Of a DNA stretch of 64,000 nt, positions 10,744 to 22,495 are shown one piece after another. The first letter of the stretch is position 1, and each line of letters opens with the position of its first letter. Source of the DNA: Mycogone perniciosa (taxonomy: Eukaryota > Ascomycota > Sordariomycetes > Hypocreales > Hypocreaceae); contig JAOALB010000093.1 in assembly GCA_025331125.1 (NCBI GenBank), positions 1-64,000 on the forward strand. The letters run 5' to 3'. Under the pieces are notes generated by a model. That model had not been told where the DNA came from and did no database searches. It saw only the letters and a list, made by a program, of their open reading frames with translations. The translations under genes and the position numbers were made by a program.

Positions 10744-12956
10744 GGTGGCTGGCGGTCAAGCTGTGAGAACGGCGCTAAGCAATGGTATGAAAGATAGATT
10801 GAGGCAGCGATAGATAACGATGATGCAGCGAAAGATGGTCGGGATGTCGCAGAATAATCAGTGCTGGGGCAGATGCATCAACAGGGGAGAGTAGCTGACG
10901 GGTGAGGGGATGAATGGGGAGACCTTGGATGGTTATAAAGACGTAATGGGTGGTGTTTTTTTGCGGAGCTGACGGATCGCCATACTTGGAGGGTGCCAAC
11001 CAGCTTCGTTAGCCACCTTACCTACGTCATGCTGGTTGTCCAAGGATCCTACATACAATATTGCATCGTTAGCGTCAAGCCTTGGGAATCGGGTTGGACG
11101 CTTCCGGTGCGGCCGATAAACGTCAGATGGGGCCTGGTACGTAAGTTGCCGTATGATTTAGCTGGGAGACCTCGGTACCGCTACTAAGACAAAGATTGTC
11201 TCAGGTTTTTGACTTGTCTGAGCATTCTTTGACGCTGCCAAGGATCGTTCTTCTGTGCCGGTCTCTGCTCTCTGTCCCCCAAGGGTCATTCCGCTTCCGG
11301 ACTGGGGAATCTGTCGAACCTTCGGGCTATGCGACCCTAGTCTCAGACTAGAAACGTGAATGACGGAGTTAATGCAGGATGCTGTGCGACCAATTCCCTG
11401 CATGGCCTTGCTTTCTGGCCCCCCAAACTGGTGTTGCTCCTGACAGGACTCTTTTCTTCATTGTGTGGGTGTGGCATAAGAGATTGCTTATTATATGGGC
11501 ATTATAGCCTTTTTTTGTCGTATGAGGATCGGTCCGTAGGTATCAACCGTGACCATTCAGCTGCAAAGCGCTGCCTAGGTATGTGTGGGTGCAGGCCGTA
11601 CTGGATGTTGGGGATGGCATCACCGCACAGGCCCCTAAAACACTAAGGCCTCATATCATTGGCTGGAACTTCAATAAGGGTCGATTGCAGCAGAAAGCTC
11701 CCGTAGTGGGCCCCGAGGTGGACACTGACTGATAGTACGTACCATCCGGTTGGTGAGCCTTGCTCTGATGGCATTTATGATGCAGGAACATTCTGTATGT
11801 ACTCCGTATCAAGGAGGATGTTCATCGTAGCGGTAGTCCGTACAAGGATAATCCCATCTCGGCAAGATGCGGTGGATATCTTGACCGAGATGTGGATGTT
11901 GATTATTATGCGATTCCATCCTGATGCCTGCTTGTACGGAGTATGCTGGCCGACGAATGAGCAAAAGAGGTTCAGGATTTCTTGACATCAATAAATTATA
12001 AATTATCCGCAGAATACCTGGTATGTACAGGCGTCTACAACAGCTTGTGAGATCGATTACTTTCATAATCAATTTCTCATCAGACTAAATATCAGATGGA
12101 CACCATGAGAATGACTAGCATGAACCAGACCCTCAGGGCTGTTTTACCATCCAAGTTCCGCCCGCAATGGCGCGCACGCTAGAATAACGGCTTTATTGTT
12201 GAGAAACAAAATCGACTTCGAAGAAGATAACTGCACTCTTAGTACGGAATGAAAGAAGAATATCAACTTGTTCGCAACATCTGACAAAGAGCCTTCCTTT
12301 GTGGTAGTAGTAGTCGTAGATTTGCGAACCAAATACGGGATGGTTCATGTTTTGTTGCCTTGCCTGGGTCTAGAGCGCTATGGCCAATCAGGCCCACGAG
12401 TCATTAGCGACCCAACCAGCGCCGCGCGTTTCTTCACTCAAGACGCGCTTCTCTCCAAGAACATCTTCATAACTCATCTCGAGCAAGACCGCTAATCTGC
12501 CTGTCAATGCCGTGTTGAGGTGTTCAGCACGCCGACAGGTCTTTGTCATTTGTTTCCCCCTTGGGCTTTGTGGTTGACTCTGGCCGCAGTTCATTCTGGG
12601 TGCATGCAGCCGAATGCACAAAGCCCCTGGCCCGTGAACCGCAAAAGCCTCCAGCGGCAGTGAGCCGTCCCTTTGGAGCTGGGGAAACTCATCAGGTCGT
12701 CCGTCCCTCGCAAAAGTTTTTATTGTTCCAACTCGGCCTGCGATCATATCCGTCTGGGATTCTGTCCTCCATTTCAAGGCCTGCTGTGGAGCTTGTAGCC
12801 TCTCATGTTGGCATCTCATAAGGCTGGACCATTCAACCAGGAGTCTGGTCCGGCCTGAATCGCGCGCGAAATAAGGGAGGAAAACTTTATTTATTATAGC
12901 GCAAGAACTTCTGGTTCAAACTGCACGGAGTAGTTCTCCGCTATCAGCTAGACACA
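10744..12956. other. Long divergent intergenic region between Pil1 and KMT6 genes
   Basis: About 2.2 kb upstream of both Pil1 (minus) and KMT6 (plus). Open frames here are short and without recognisable motifs. Two copies of the near-palindromic nonamer family occur, TACTCCGTA at 11800 and TACGGAGTA at 11935. The segment just before 12957 (12850-12956) is AT-richer and probably holds the KMT6 promoter and 5' UTR. Confidence 0.5.
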
Positions 12957-15900
12957 ATGGTGCCTACGCCGTATTACGGAGCAACCAGTCGCGATTCTGC
13001 GCCCGTCGAAGCGGCACAGAGCGACTCATCAGGCCACCTGCTCTCGCGCCTGGAACCGTTTGCTGTTCGAAAACCACCCCTGTCAAACAGCATGGCCCAT
13101 AGTAGAGGTCCCATCAGCCCTCCTCCTCTCAAGCGATTCTCTTCCGCTGCTCCTTCTAGTGGCAAATCCAGTATCTCGACCGCGCCATCAGATCACGCAT
13201 CGTTGGCAAACGGCAGTGTCGAGAATGCGCGAGAAATGGCTAAGCTGTCCGGCGTCGCTATCAACGGTAGTCCCTCGCGACACGCGACGCCGCCTTCATT
13301 GGCCAGCACACCCAGGGCAGAGACAGCTTCTGCGACCAAATGGACTGTTGGGGAGGTTGCCAGCCAGCTGAAGACATTTAGTCAGGATGTTCGGGATGGC
13401 CACGCCCAACTCGTTGCATATGTCATCGAATCTACAAAGCCCGTTGAGCGACGCATCTTCCATGGCGATGATCTCTTTGCGGGTGTCAAAATTGATCAGG
13501 TCACGGAAAAGAAGGGCAAAACAATGAGAGTCAAGTTCAAGGTGAGCCTCTCTCTCCTGAATATAACATTGCTTTTCAACTAATACTGGTGCAAAGCAAC
13601 ACTTAAAGACCAAAAAGGATCAGAAAGAAGAGCATTACATGGCGATTTGTATCAAGACAAACAAGGACGCCGTTCCTTCCTACCGCTTTCATCATGTGGA
13701 AATAAAAAAGAATGTCCTAACGCCAAACACAATGTTGACTTTTGTCCCCCATCTCCGGGATCTCGAAACCTCTGAGGAAGCTACGTACAATATATGGCTC
13801 AAGGAACTGGAGGACATCGATCTCAAGTCCGGGTTTAAGCCAATGAATCGCGACGAAAAGCATATCCTTACGGTCCAATTAGAACGCGCTGCGACGATTT
13901 CCCTCTACCTCGACACCTGGCTTGACACTCTTGCTATACCTCATTGCAACAAGTCCACGCTTATCAGATGTATGGCCAGTAAGGAGCCTGACAATGCCAT
14001 GACGCCGCAACAAAAAACGGACATAATCAGATGGCATAGCAATGGAAACGAAATGACAGTCGAGGCTCAACGGGCAGCAGAAATGTTTACAGCTGCTTTT
14101 CAGCTTGCCTTTAAAGAGGACCAGCCAGCCCTGAAGCAAATAGATTTGCGGAAAGTCTTACTACTGGATGAGTCTGTTGACACTATTATGGACAACAAGT
14201 CGGCAGCTAAGGAGATTCCCAATTCCCAACATGACAACGAGGACGACGCGGCAGAGTCCAATTTGGCTACATATGGTATTTTTGGATGCCTGATATGCTT
14301 CAGCCATTCTTGTGATCACGGGGAATATGATAACAAAAACTGGAAACGCACTTTCTCTCTGTCGTCCTGTCTTGGACTCTCGGACGTCCTGAAGAAGAAA
14401 CGAGTGGGAACAACCGCCACGGATGACGTAACTGAGATAACATGTGAGCGAAAGTGTTACCGCCTAGGCGCATCTTCGAACTGGGACACGCAACCAAGAC
14501 AATGGTCTGATGATGAGCGCATTGTCTTACGATCTCTATTCATCACTGCAAACCATAGTACCGTCAAAATGGACCCGATATGTCTTGCTGCGGAATTCTT
14601 GAATCGCAACTGCTGCGAAGTGTACACCGAATTCCAATCACTGGGTATTTCAATACCCGAGCCAAAACCGGCAGAGCCTGTTCGCCCCAGAAATATACAA
14701 TGGTATGATCGTCGCAAAAAGGTGCTTCAGGGCGATTGGCAAGAACATACAGTCAGTCATGAGCACCAGCGGAGGGAAGTCTTGGAGCCCTGCTTCCATG
14801 ACGGCCCCTGTGCGCCGAAAGTGTGTAGCTGTGTAGATGCGGGAGTTCTCTGCGAAAAGTTCTGCGGTTGCACGATGGAGAGCTGCTCCTACAAATTTAC
14901 GGGCTGCGCATGTCATGCGCAAGGCAGGACATGCTACACGAAGCAGAAGGATAAGCCGTGTATATGTGTGCAACTGAATCGCGAATGCGATCCACAACTC
15001 TGCGGCTCATGTGGTGCCTTGGAGCGTGCTGACCCTGCTAATGCAGATGATTACTGGCTGCATTCCACAGGCTGTCAAAACTGTGAACTGCAACGTGGAG
15101 TCCATAAAAGTCTTCTTCTCGGCCAGAGTCAACTCGAAGGGGTTGGCTACGGGCTCTTCACCGCCGAAGATATTGCCCAGGACGACTTCATTATCGAGTA
15201 TGTGGGAGAGCTTATCACACATGACGAGGGCGTGCGTCGCGAGGCGAGGCGAGGCGATGTGTTCGACGAAGAATCCAACATATCATACCTATTTACTCTT
15301 CTTGAGAACGAAGGAATTTGGGTCGATGCAGCCATCTATGGTAACCTGAGCCGCTATATCAACCATGCGTCAGAGCATGACACCTGGGGATGCAACATTA
15401 CCCCGCGGATTCTCTATGTTAATGGCGAATATCGAATTAAGTTCACCGCATTGAGGGACATCAAGGCTGGTGAAGAACTGTTCTTCAACTACGGCGAAAA
15501 CTTCCCGAATCTCACAAAGAAACTGCTCGACCATAAGGCAGGGGAGAAACCGGAGGCGACAAAGGGCAAGACAGGCCGTCACCGCCGTAGAGAGACGAGT
15601 GACAGAGTAGCAAGGAAAGCACCCAAAACTGACCAGGCAAAAATCGGGAGGCCCAAAACAAAGAAGAAAGCTGCCGATCCTGCCTCGGATGATGAGAATA
15701 TAGGCCCCAGGAAGATGACAGAGCAATCAAAGGCACATAAACGGAAACGGCGCATGCCGGACCATTCCGAGGAGGAAGAATACCAGCCAACTGCGACAGA
15801 CGGGACTTCGCACGCGGCCGAATCTGGTGTTGATTCTGAGGAGGCGCCTCCTGGTTCTGTGAGGCGACTACGCAAGAGAGCCAGGAAAAAGGAGCCTACT

Positions 15901-16266
15901 ACACCATCGAAATCTCGAAACCAACCGAAGACACGGGGGAAACGCGGAGGAGCCCGGCCAGGTAGTGGACGGCCTAGAAAGCATCCGCGCCCCGACCCTC
16001 CGCCAGCCGCAAAAGCGGCACAAGGAGCAGAAGCCGAGCAAACTGCACAAACCGGCCCAGCTCCCTCATCAAGCGTTTCGGTTGCTCCAGCTGCTCCGGA
16101 GGCTTCAGTTACGGTCACCACACCGAAACGAGACAGAAGTACTCACAGACAAGAGATTTTGGATGTTATCGAAATCGAAGACAGCGAGGATCAAGACGTG
16201 GTGGTCAGAAACAGAACAGTCAGAAGCAGAAGGCTTCCAGCAAAGTTCAGGGACGAGGAAGCTTGA
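12957..16266 (+). CDS. KMT6 / EZH2-type histone H3K27 methyltransferase (PRC2 catalytic subunit)
   Basis: Two exons, 12957-13541 and 13597-16266, with a 55-nt intron; 1084 residues. The Enhancer-of-zeste layout is clear. A SANT-like segment RQWSDDERIVLRSLF is near residue 497. The Cys-rich CXC region spans about 595-687 (starting CFHDGPCAPKVCSC). The SET domain spans about 709-833 with VGYGLFTAEDI, YVGELITHDEG, RYINHASEHDTWGCN and FFNYGENF. SET enzymes of this type add methyl groups to H3 Lys27 and silence genes in facultative heterochromatin, in many fungi including secondary-metabolite clusters. Unlike animal EZH2, which ends just after SET, this protein has a ~240-residue basic tail with bipartite-like nuclear signals and an AT-hook-like RPGSGRPRKHPRP near 983. 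Only the methyltransferase is in this window; the partners EED and SUZ12 are not. Confidence 0.94.
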
Positions 16267-16948
16267 GGTAACGTTTAATGTGGAGCAATTACGCGGAAGC
16301 CAGTAGGTAGGCAGATGCAATGTGATCTGAATTGACACGTAATACGTACGCAATAATAGAATTTTGAAGCATGAATCAAGGTGTGAATGGTTACCTCATA
16401 TTTGCAAGCATGTGATTGACAAGGCCAAGGGGCGCAGATTTCACTCAGCCACAGAAGATAGCATCATGGGTTTTGTCTCGACCTCTTTATGCGTTCATAT
16501 ATAGTTCCAGTCATACTAGTCATGTCTTCGACAATACCAAAAGCGGCTGATATGAAAAGGAATGATAGCAATTATATGCATGTACGAAGTACATTATAAT
16601 AGAAGTTCCGGTTCTGCCTGTTCTGCAACCGGATATTGGGCTTCAAGCCACATCACATATCTGTAGCGAGGTGGGTCTACAATAGCTACTAGCCACAGCG
16701 ATGACGTTGCTGATTCGAGCTGGCCTGAGCCTGATGAACCCACCACAAATAATTGACCACCTCTCCTTCATTCTGCCACCTACAAAAACTGGCCACCGAC
16801 AAGCTCTTCGCCTTTTTCTGTTCCGATCTTGAGCATCAGTTTCTCAAGAAAACCTCTCTGAGAACGCCTCTAGAGACTCTAGAGCTCCATCACTTTCAAC
16901 ACCCTCTGAACGCAGCTTGCCGCAGCTAATTGCTGCCCCGCAGTCATC
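16267..16948. other. Intergenic: KMT6 3' region and BAP31-like promoter
   Basis: 682 bp between two plus-strand genes. The last ~150 bp before 16949 are rich in CT tracts, as is common for fungal 5' leaders. No gene is supported. Confidence 0.5.
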
Positions 16949-17777
16949 ATGACTCTCTATTATACTCTCGTATGTTGCCCTCCTGGCGTGGCGTGAAGCA
17001 GTGAAGCAACCCATGGAACTAACTTGGCAAAAAGGTCTTTGCGCTCTTGATGTTCGAGATGGCGCTGTTTATGCTCCTCATAGTACCGCTTCCATTCAAC
17101 GTCAAGAGGAAAATCTTCACGTACGTTGTTGCCCCTCCTCGGCCCAAAGCTTAGGACCTCGAGCTAACTACAGACAAGCTTCATTTCCGAGAGCCCAATT
17201 ATCGCCAAGATTCAGTACTGGATGCGGATTACCTTTGTCTTCATTCTGATTCTTTTCATCGACAGCGTCAACCGCGTGTACCGAGTCCAGCTTGAGCTCA
17301 TCGCGGCCCATGAGCAAAGTATTAAGGGAAAGTAAGTAACCGAGTCTCCACCTCACGCTCGAAAGATCTCTCGATTTTAACTACTTTTTTTCCAGTGCCG
17401 CTGCCGTCATGGGAACTGAACGCCTCGAGGTCCAGGCTCGCAAGTTTTACTCTCAGCGAAATATGTATCTTTGCGGTTTCACGCTCTTCCTGTCGCTCAT
17501 TCTCAACCGCACCTACGTCATGATCCTCGAGGTCATGCGTCTGGAGGACAAGGTCAAGACGTACGAGGGCACGAACAAGAACACCAAGGAGAGCGAGAAG
17601 CTGGCTGTTGCTGGTAACCCCGGGGAAATTGCGGCTCTCAAGGAGAAACTTGAGAAGAAGGAGCAGGACCTCCAAAACCTGAAGAAGCAGAGTGAGCAGC
17701 TCCACAAGGCTTACAACGAGCTGAGTGATAAGTACGCTGCTACGCAAGAGGATGGCGAGGGCAAGAAGGCACAATAA
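16949..17777 (+). CDS. BAP29/BAP31-like ER membrane protein (Yet3 family)
   Basis: Four exons: 16949-16969, 17035-17120, 17179-17331 and 17396-17777; 213 residues. Three membrane segments are visible: MALFMLLIVPLPF, the stretch ITFVFILILFIDSV and LCGFTLFLSLILNRTYVMIL. A coiled coil of about 70 residues, rich in Glu/Lys, follows. The blocks FISESPIIAKIQYWMRITFVF and FIDSVNRVYRVQ are conserved in BAP31. The family acts in the ER in export and quality control of membrane proteins. The tail ends KKAQ, near a dilysine retrieval signal but not an exact one. The second intron's acceptor is set by reading phase at 17178 (ACAAG), seven bases beyond an unused CTACAG; only the former restores the conserved frame. 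Confidence 0.9.
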
Positions 17778-18221
17778 GCTGTGTATCTCCCTCGCGAGAA
17801 GGCTGGAGAACAAAATGGACGAAATGAGATGTTGTCGAGAGGGGACCGATCGAGAGACAGGACAGGCCAAGGCTAGGTGAGCCGATGCACTGACTTTAAC
17901 CTCCCTGGGGATCTCTGTTGTGCGAAAACTATTTATGCGGTGGAAGCTGAAGAAGAAAGAAGAACACTTTGGGAATGGCGTTTGAGCACTGCTTGTCAGA
18001 GGGACGTGTTTTATGGTCTCGATTGCATGGCAAGCTCTGTCCAAATACGCGCGCCAAATTCACAGATCTTGCATTTCCGAACCCCAGTCCGACCGTTGAC
18101 TGCTACTTTATTATCCCAAGATGTGAATAATCCAAGAATCTGCTGTCATCCAACTCCAAGAACGCCATTGAACGCCTAGTCGATCCCCTTTACTACGTTA
18201 GAACCTATTTTGACAGTGTAC
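17778..18221. other. Convergent 3' intergenic region
   Basis: 444 bp between the stop of the BAP31-like gene and the stop of the minus-strand helix-hairpin-helix gene. The open frame at 17877-18179 does not begin with ATG and shows no domain. Confidence 0.5.
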
Positions 18222-19236
18222 TCACTTTCTAAGCCTCTTTGACCGTCTCACAGGTACTTTATCCACATCCGCGTTCTCTTCCACGGCTTTCTCTTCTTTA
18301 GCATCCTCCTCCTTCTGAATATCATATTGGCCCGAGGCCGCTTTCCGCTTTCCTGAAGGAACAGAACCCGAGGCCTTCTTCGGTTTCTTTCCTGCCGACG
18401 CTGAAGAATCTTTCGCCCTCTTGAGGGGCTCTGACTGTTTCATAAGCACATATGCAACCTTCTCAATATCCGTAGCTGAGACATTCAATCTTTTTGCCAG
18501 ACCCTCTGCCTCTGTGCGCAGGGCAAGATACTCCTTGGGGTTGTACTTGATGGGGTGCTTTTTGCCCTGGCAGCACAGCCAGTAAAATGCCTCGTCAGAG
18601 AAGAAGATAATGTTGGTTGGATCGTGTACTGTGAGGAGCAGAGAGGCGGTTGCGGGGCCGATGCCTTTGAGTTTGGTGAGGGTGTCGAGAGCAGTTGAGA
18701 CGTTGTCAGATTTGCTGTTGTTGTTGGAGTGGTAGGTTTTTAGGGCGGATTGGATGGTTTGAGATGTGAAGGCGGTAGAGTTGGAAGAGACGAGGCTCAT
18801 GAGCGTGGGGCGGAATTTGCCATGTCTCCTGATTGTATGAAGGGTTTGTTGTCAGAATATTTATGTTGTGGATGCGATATCATGGTGAGATGGGGTTTTG
18901 ATGACGGGCTTCACGATGAGAAGTTGGGACTCACAACTTCCATTCCACTAATTCCTTGACATCGTCGAGATTCATTTCCCGTTGGGGTTTCTCTTGGCCA
19001 AAAATCTCCAGTGCATCGACATAGCGATACTGGTCTAGCTCTGGAAGAGTCCTTTGGCCATCCTTGACTGTGTATTTTCGAGTTAAGCTAGTAACAATGC
19101 CTCTTTTGAAAATATATTACGACTTACCACTCTTAGACTGCGATATCGTCTCTATTAGAGCTGGATACTGACTCAAAAGCTCATTGAACTCCTTCTCTGA
19201 GATGTCCTCATGCGAAATCACTTTTGTGGTTGCCAT
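18222..19236 (-). CDS. Conserved protein with helix-hairpin-helix motif, function unknown
   Basis: Three exons: 19236-19128, 19067-18935 and 18828-18222; phases agree; 282 residues. I do not recognise a named family. The first third (MATTKVISHEDISEKEFNEL) is polar. The middle has LTKLKGIGPATASLLLTVH, which has the form of a DNA-binding helix-hairpin-helix like those in base-excision glycosylases. It is followed by ADEAFYW-like sequence (FFSDEAFYWLCC). There is no catalytic Lys/Asp pair of the HhH-GPD glycosylases that I can place, nor an iron-sulphur Cys cluster. The last ~90 residues are Lys/Ser-rich with a nuclear-type tail RRSKRLRK. A nuclear, DNA- or chromatin-associated role is an inference. 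The gene converges with the BAP31-like gene. Confidence 0.75.
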
Positions 19237-20472
19237 CGCTGATGAGAAATGCCTTTTCTTTGCATGTCGTAAAAGCGCGATGACGCGAAGTTGTATGAGG
19301 ACTTGATGTTGACTATGACGTTTACGGAGTACCCTAAAGTGTTTCGTTGGGGAGAACGGTGGTCTTACCGTTTCGACTAACCGAAAATAAACCGTCCCGC
19401 CCGACCGTTTCCCCAGATTTCTTCGCTACCAATTTACAATTTACAACCTACAACCTCACTTCGCCTCTGCTTAGATTCATACATGCATCATATCTCTGGA
19501 TAGTACGGTCCTTTAGAGTTTTACGGAGTAGAATCCTATTGTTTATTTTTTTCTCAATAAAATACTGTGCCACATCGTTCTATATACCTGTTATATGGAT
19601 GTAGCTACATCTGGCAGCTATGAAGAAATTCCGTCGATTCTAGTAGGTAGTTGTATTCCCGGGTCATGCGAAACAACCTTCGAGGAGGTCTAATGGTCAT
19701 AATATAGATATAAGAGTCTATGCGTTACCAATGCTGCGAGTTCAATGACTACAGCAATGCTAATTCTTGACGTTGTACCACAATAGCAAAAATGAGCCAA
19801 ACCATTATACGATACAGGTATGGCAGTATCTCATATTGTCTATCGCACAATATAGTGTAACTAATAGATACTAGCTTCTCCTGAAAGGCGGAAAAGTGTG
19901 CATTAGCTTCGAGATGGTCGAGCCTTAGTCGAGATACCACCAGTTGATGCGAATGTCCAGTTGGGGATGGGCGTGCCCGTACCATGTCTTTCTCAGCTGC
20001 AGGATATCGAATAGGGCAAGGCCGCAGTCGTAGCTCTCAAATTCCAACATGGTGACTCGGTATCTTCTCTCTAACTTGATGTGACCTCACCTGAGTCCAT
20101 TGTCAAGGCAGTATCAGAAGTCCAGGTGGAAGCCGGTCGAATCATGGTAGCCGTCAACAGTCCCTGACGAAGAGACTCCATTTTACTTATCAGAAATGTA
20201 ATACCACTGACACCAAATACCGAAGTGAGAGTCTTCTTGTTGACTCAGAAGTTGGGGCTATGGCACTCAAGGACACGCCCGGGGTGCGCCGCAAGAGGAG
20301 TGCAACTAAGCCCAGTGCACAGCATTGCAGGGGTATCATCAAAAGGAGGTCAGATGGCGACATCAAGGTGTTTCTTGGCGTGGACAGCAGTATCTTGCAT
20401 TGGTAAACGAATCATAAGGGGGGATCAGGGCATGCTCATTAACGGGTATTTGTTGCCATATATATACATCGT
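19237..20472. other. Intergenic region at left edge of accessory metabolic block
   Basis: About 1.2 kb between the start of the unknown HhH gene and the 3' end of the reductase gene (both minus). It holds two TACGGAGTA nonamers (19323, 19522). I found no protein segment long enough to call a gene or relic. Confidence 0.5.
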
Positions 20473-21864
20473 CTAAACCAAATCGACCACGAGTCTTCCT
20501 CCACTCACTTCACCAGCTCTCATTCTATCCAATCCTCTATTAACGCCTTCAAATCCAGTTTCTACGGAAATAACATCTGGGGTCTTAATCAAGCCCTGTT
20601 CCAGGAGCCTCTCTAGCCATGATGACAACGCTTCGCCGACGGAGGGAACCGAATGGAAGATCTTGATGGGAACTGTGTGATACACGATTCCCTCTGGGGC
20701 TGCCGCCCTTGGCAGCCCTGTCAGGCCTACTAGATGTGATGCCTGTTTCTTGATTTCTCGGGGTGTGTCGGGCGGGCTTGGGGGAGTTGTCACTGGTTGC
20801 TGCCGGGTGAGCGCTTCGAGCAATAGGGCTGCAGAGTCGCGGCCCCTGGTGTCGAGCGCAAAGCGGAGTTGGCTGCCGACATTGGCAGTGATGATATCGA
20901 CTGCGCGACTTGGGTCATGGCTGTCAACGAGAAGATCTGGCTTCTGAGCGGAGCAGTTTGAAATGCGCAAACCGTGCTTTGCTGTGTCGACAATTGTCAC
21001 CACTTTCAGACCTGCTAGGCGTGCAAGCTGAGCGGTAATGTTTGCAGATGTGGATGATCCTGGAACAAGAGTCAGACCGATTCATGTTTGAACTGAGATC
21101 AGATGGGGCTCCTTACCACCCCAGATGGCAACCCAGTCTCCTGGGACGGCTCTCTCATCGCCAGGGATACCGTTCAGGCATTCCGCTCGGACATCCGCTG
21201 GTATGCTTTCGGGAGCAACCGATGACACCAGCTGCAACAGATCAGGTCCATCGAGCACGGTGGAGAAGTCCACTCCCAAGCATATTCCGAGTGTGATGGC
21301 GGCCGCCACGAAAGCGACCCCTAGTCCAGCTCCCTGCTGAAAGGAGATGGAGGGCGGTATCCTTGCAACATTGAAGTCTGAGGAGGCGACGTATTCTTGA
21401 TACGCCGCTTTTCTAAGATCGCGATAGTCTGTTGAGATGACGAGGACCTATACGTGCATGGTCAGCGCTAATCAACCTTGCAGGTACATATAAATTGTAA
21501 AATGGCAGCCATACACGATCTCCTTCTTTTAAACGCGAGGTGCCCCGAGGCGCCTTGACGACTCGTCCGGCGAGTTCACGGCCAGCGATGTATGGCAGTG
21601 TCGAAATTGCAAAGTTGAAGTCGCTGTAAGAGAACGGGTGTTGTTAGAATCACCACCAACTTGTACGTTGTGTCTAGCAAAATTGCAGAGAGAGCCATAC
21701 GGTGCTTTCCAGTCAATCGGATTGAGGCCGATCGTATGAGTCTTGACGAGGGTCTCGCTATCATCGACCAACTCTGGAATCTGATACCCGGGAGTCGTTT
21801 GATAGGCCTGTCGCGGTCCATGAAGGAGCAGCACGGTTTGCGATTTTACAGAGTCTCCTGCCAT
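20473..21864 (-). CDS. Zinc-free MDR oxidoreductase (trans-enoyl reductase / quinone reductase-like)
   Basis: Four exons: 21864-21701, 21623-21515, 21447-21117 and 21059-20473; 396 residues. The GroES-like half has IGLNPIDWKAPDF and YIAGRELAGRVV. The nucleotide-binding half has WVAIWGGSSTSANITAQLARLAGLKVV, a pattern seen in NADPH-using MDR enzymes such as the trans-acting enoyl reductases of fungal polyketide clusters. The Cys/His ligands of a catalytic zinc and the four-Cys structural zinc loop are absent, so this is not a classical alcohol dehydrogenase. The C-terminus (GFEGVNRGLDRMRAGEVSGGRLVVDL) is typical of the family. No polyketide synthase lies nearby, so a role as partner enzyme is unproven. 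It is divergent from the FAD monooxygenase. Its true substrate cannot be read from sequence. Confidence 0.85.
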
Positions 21865-22495
21865 GATTTCAGCCGGCAAAAGAGCATTAATTGAGACGTT
21901 TGTCAGTGGAAGAGATAGAGGAAAGGCGAAAGTTGTTGAAAGTTGAAAGTTGGACTGTATTCCACGCCGCTCGCGTGCTCCCATATCAGGCCGACGGCAA
22001 ATAATTTGCCCACTAACACTTTGGCCCAATATCGGGAAAATGACGAGAATCTCTACTGACTATCCCTTGGCCCGCAAATGCCGCTTTCGGAGGCCATCTC
22101 CACAGATATCGATGGTGTTGTTGAAGTCGTGGGCTCGGAGGTTTATTTGGGGGTGTTAGTATGATGATAGCCGCTGGTGTTAGGGGGGCCCAGGATTGCG
22201 TGATTGCTCGCCATCATGGCTCATTACCCGAGATATCGTAACGCATCCACACACGGACAAACCAACAAACCAACAATAGCTTTGGCTATGGATGCAACAA
22301 ATGGCGACTAGCGTTTGCGACATACGCCATAGATGGCGAATTGGCGGATGTCTGCTGCCTCGGTACTCTCGAGAGACGGCTTATACCACATGTCCCGGAC
22401 AGGCTCCCACTCCAGGATTCAGCTGAGCTATCATCTTGAGTCTTTTGGTCACTTTTACGTTCGAAGCACTTTCCAAGCAATTGTATAGGCTCATC
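21865..22495. promoter_or_regulatory. Divergent promoter region of MDR reductase and FAD monooxygenase genes
   Basis: 631 bp between divergent start codons of two oxidoreductases, a layout that commonly gives co-expression in fungal metabolic clusters. The region includes a tandem of similar ACAAACCAACAAACC sequence around 22257-22275. I cannot name a binding factor. Confidence 0.5.
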
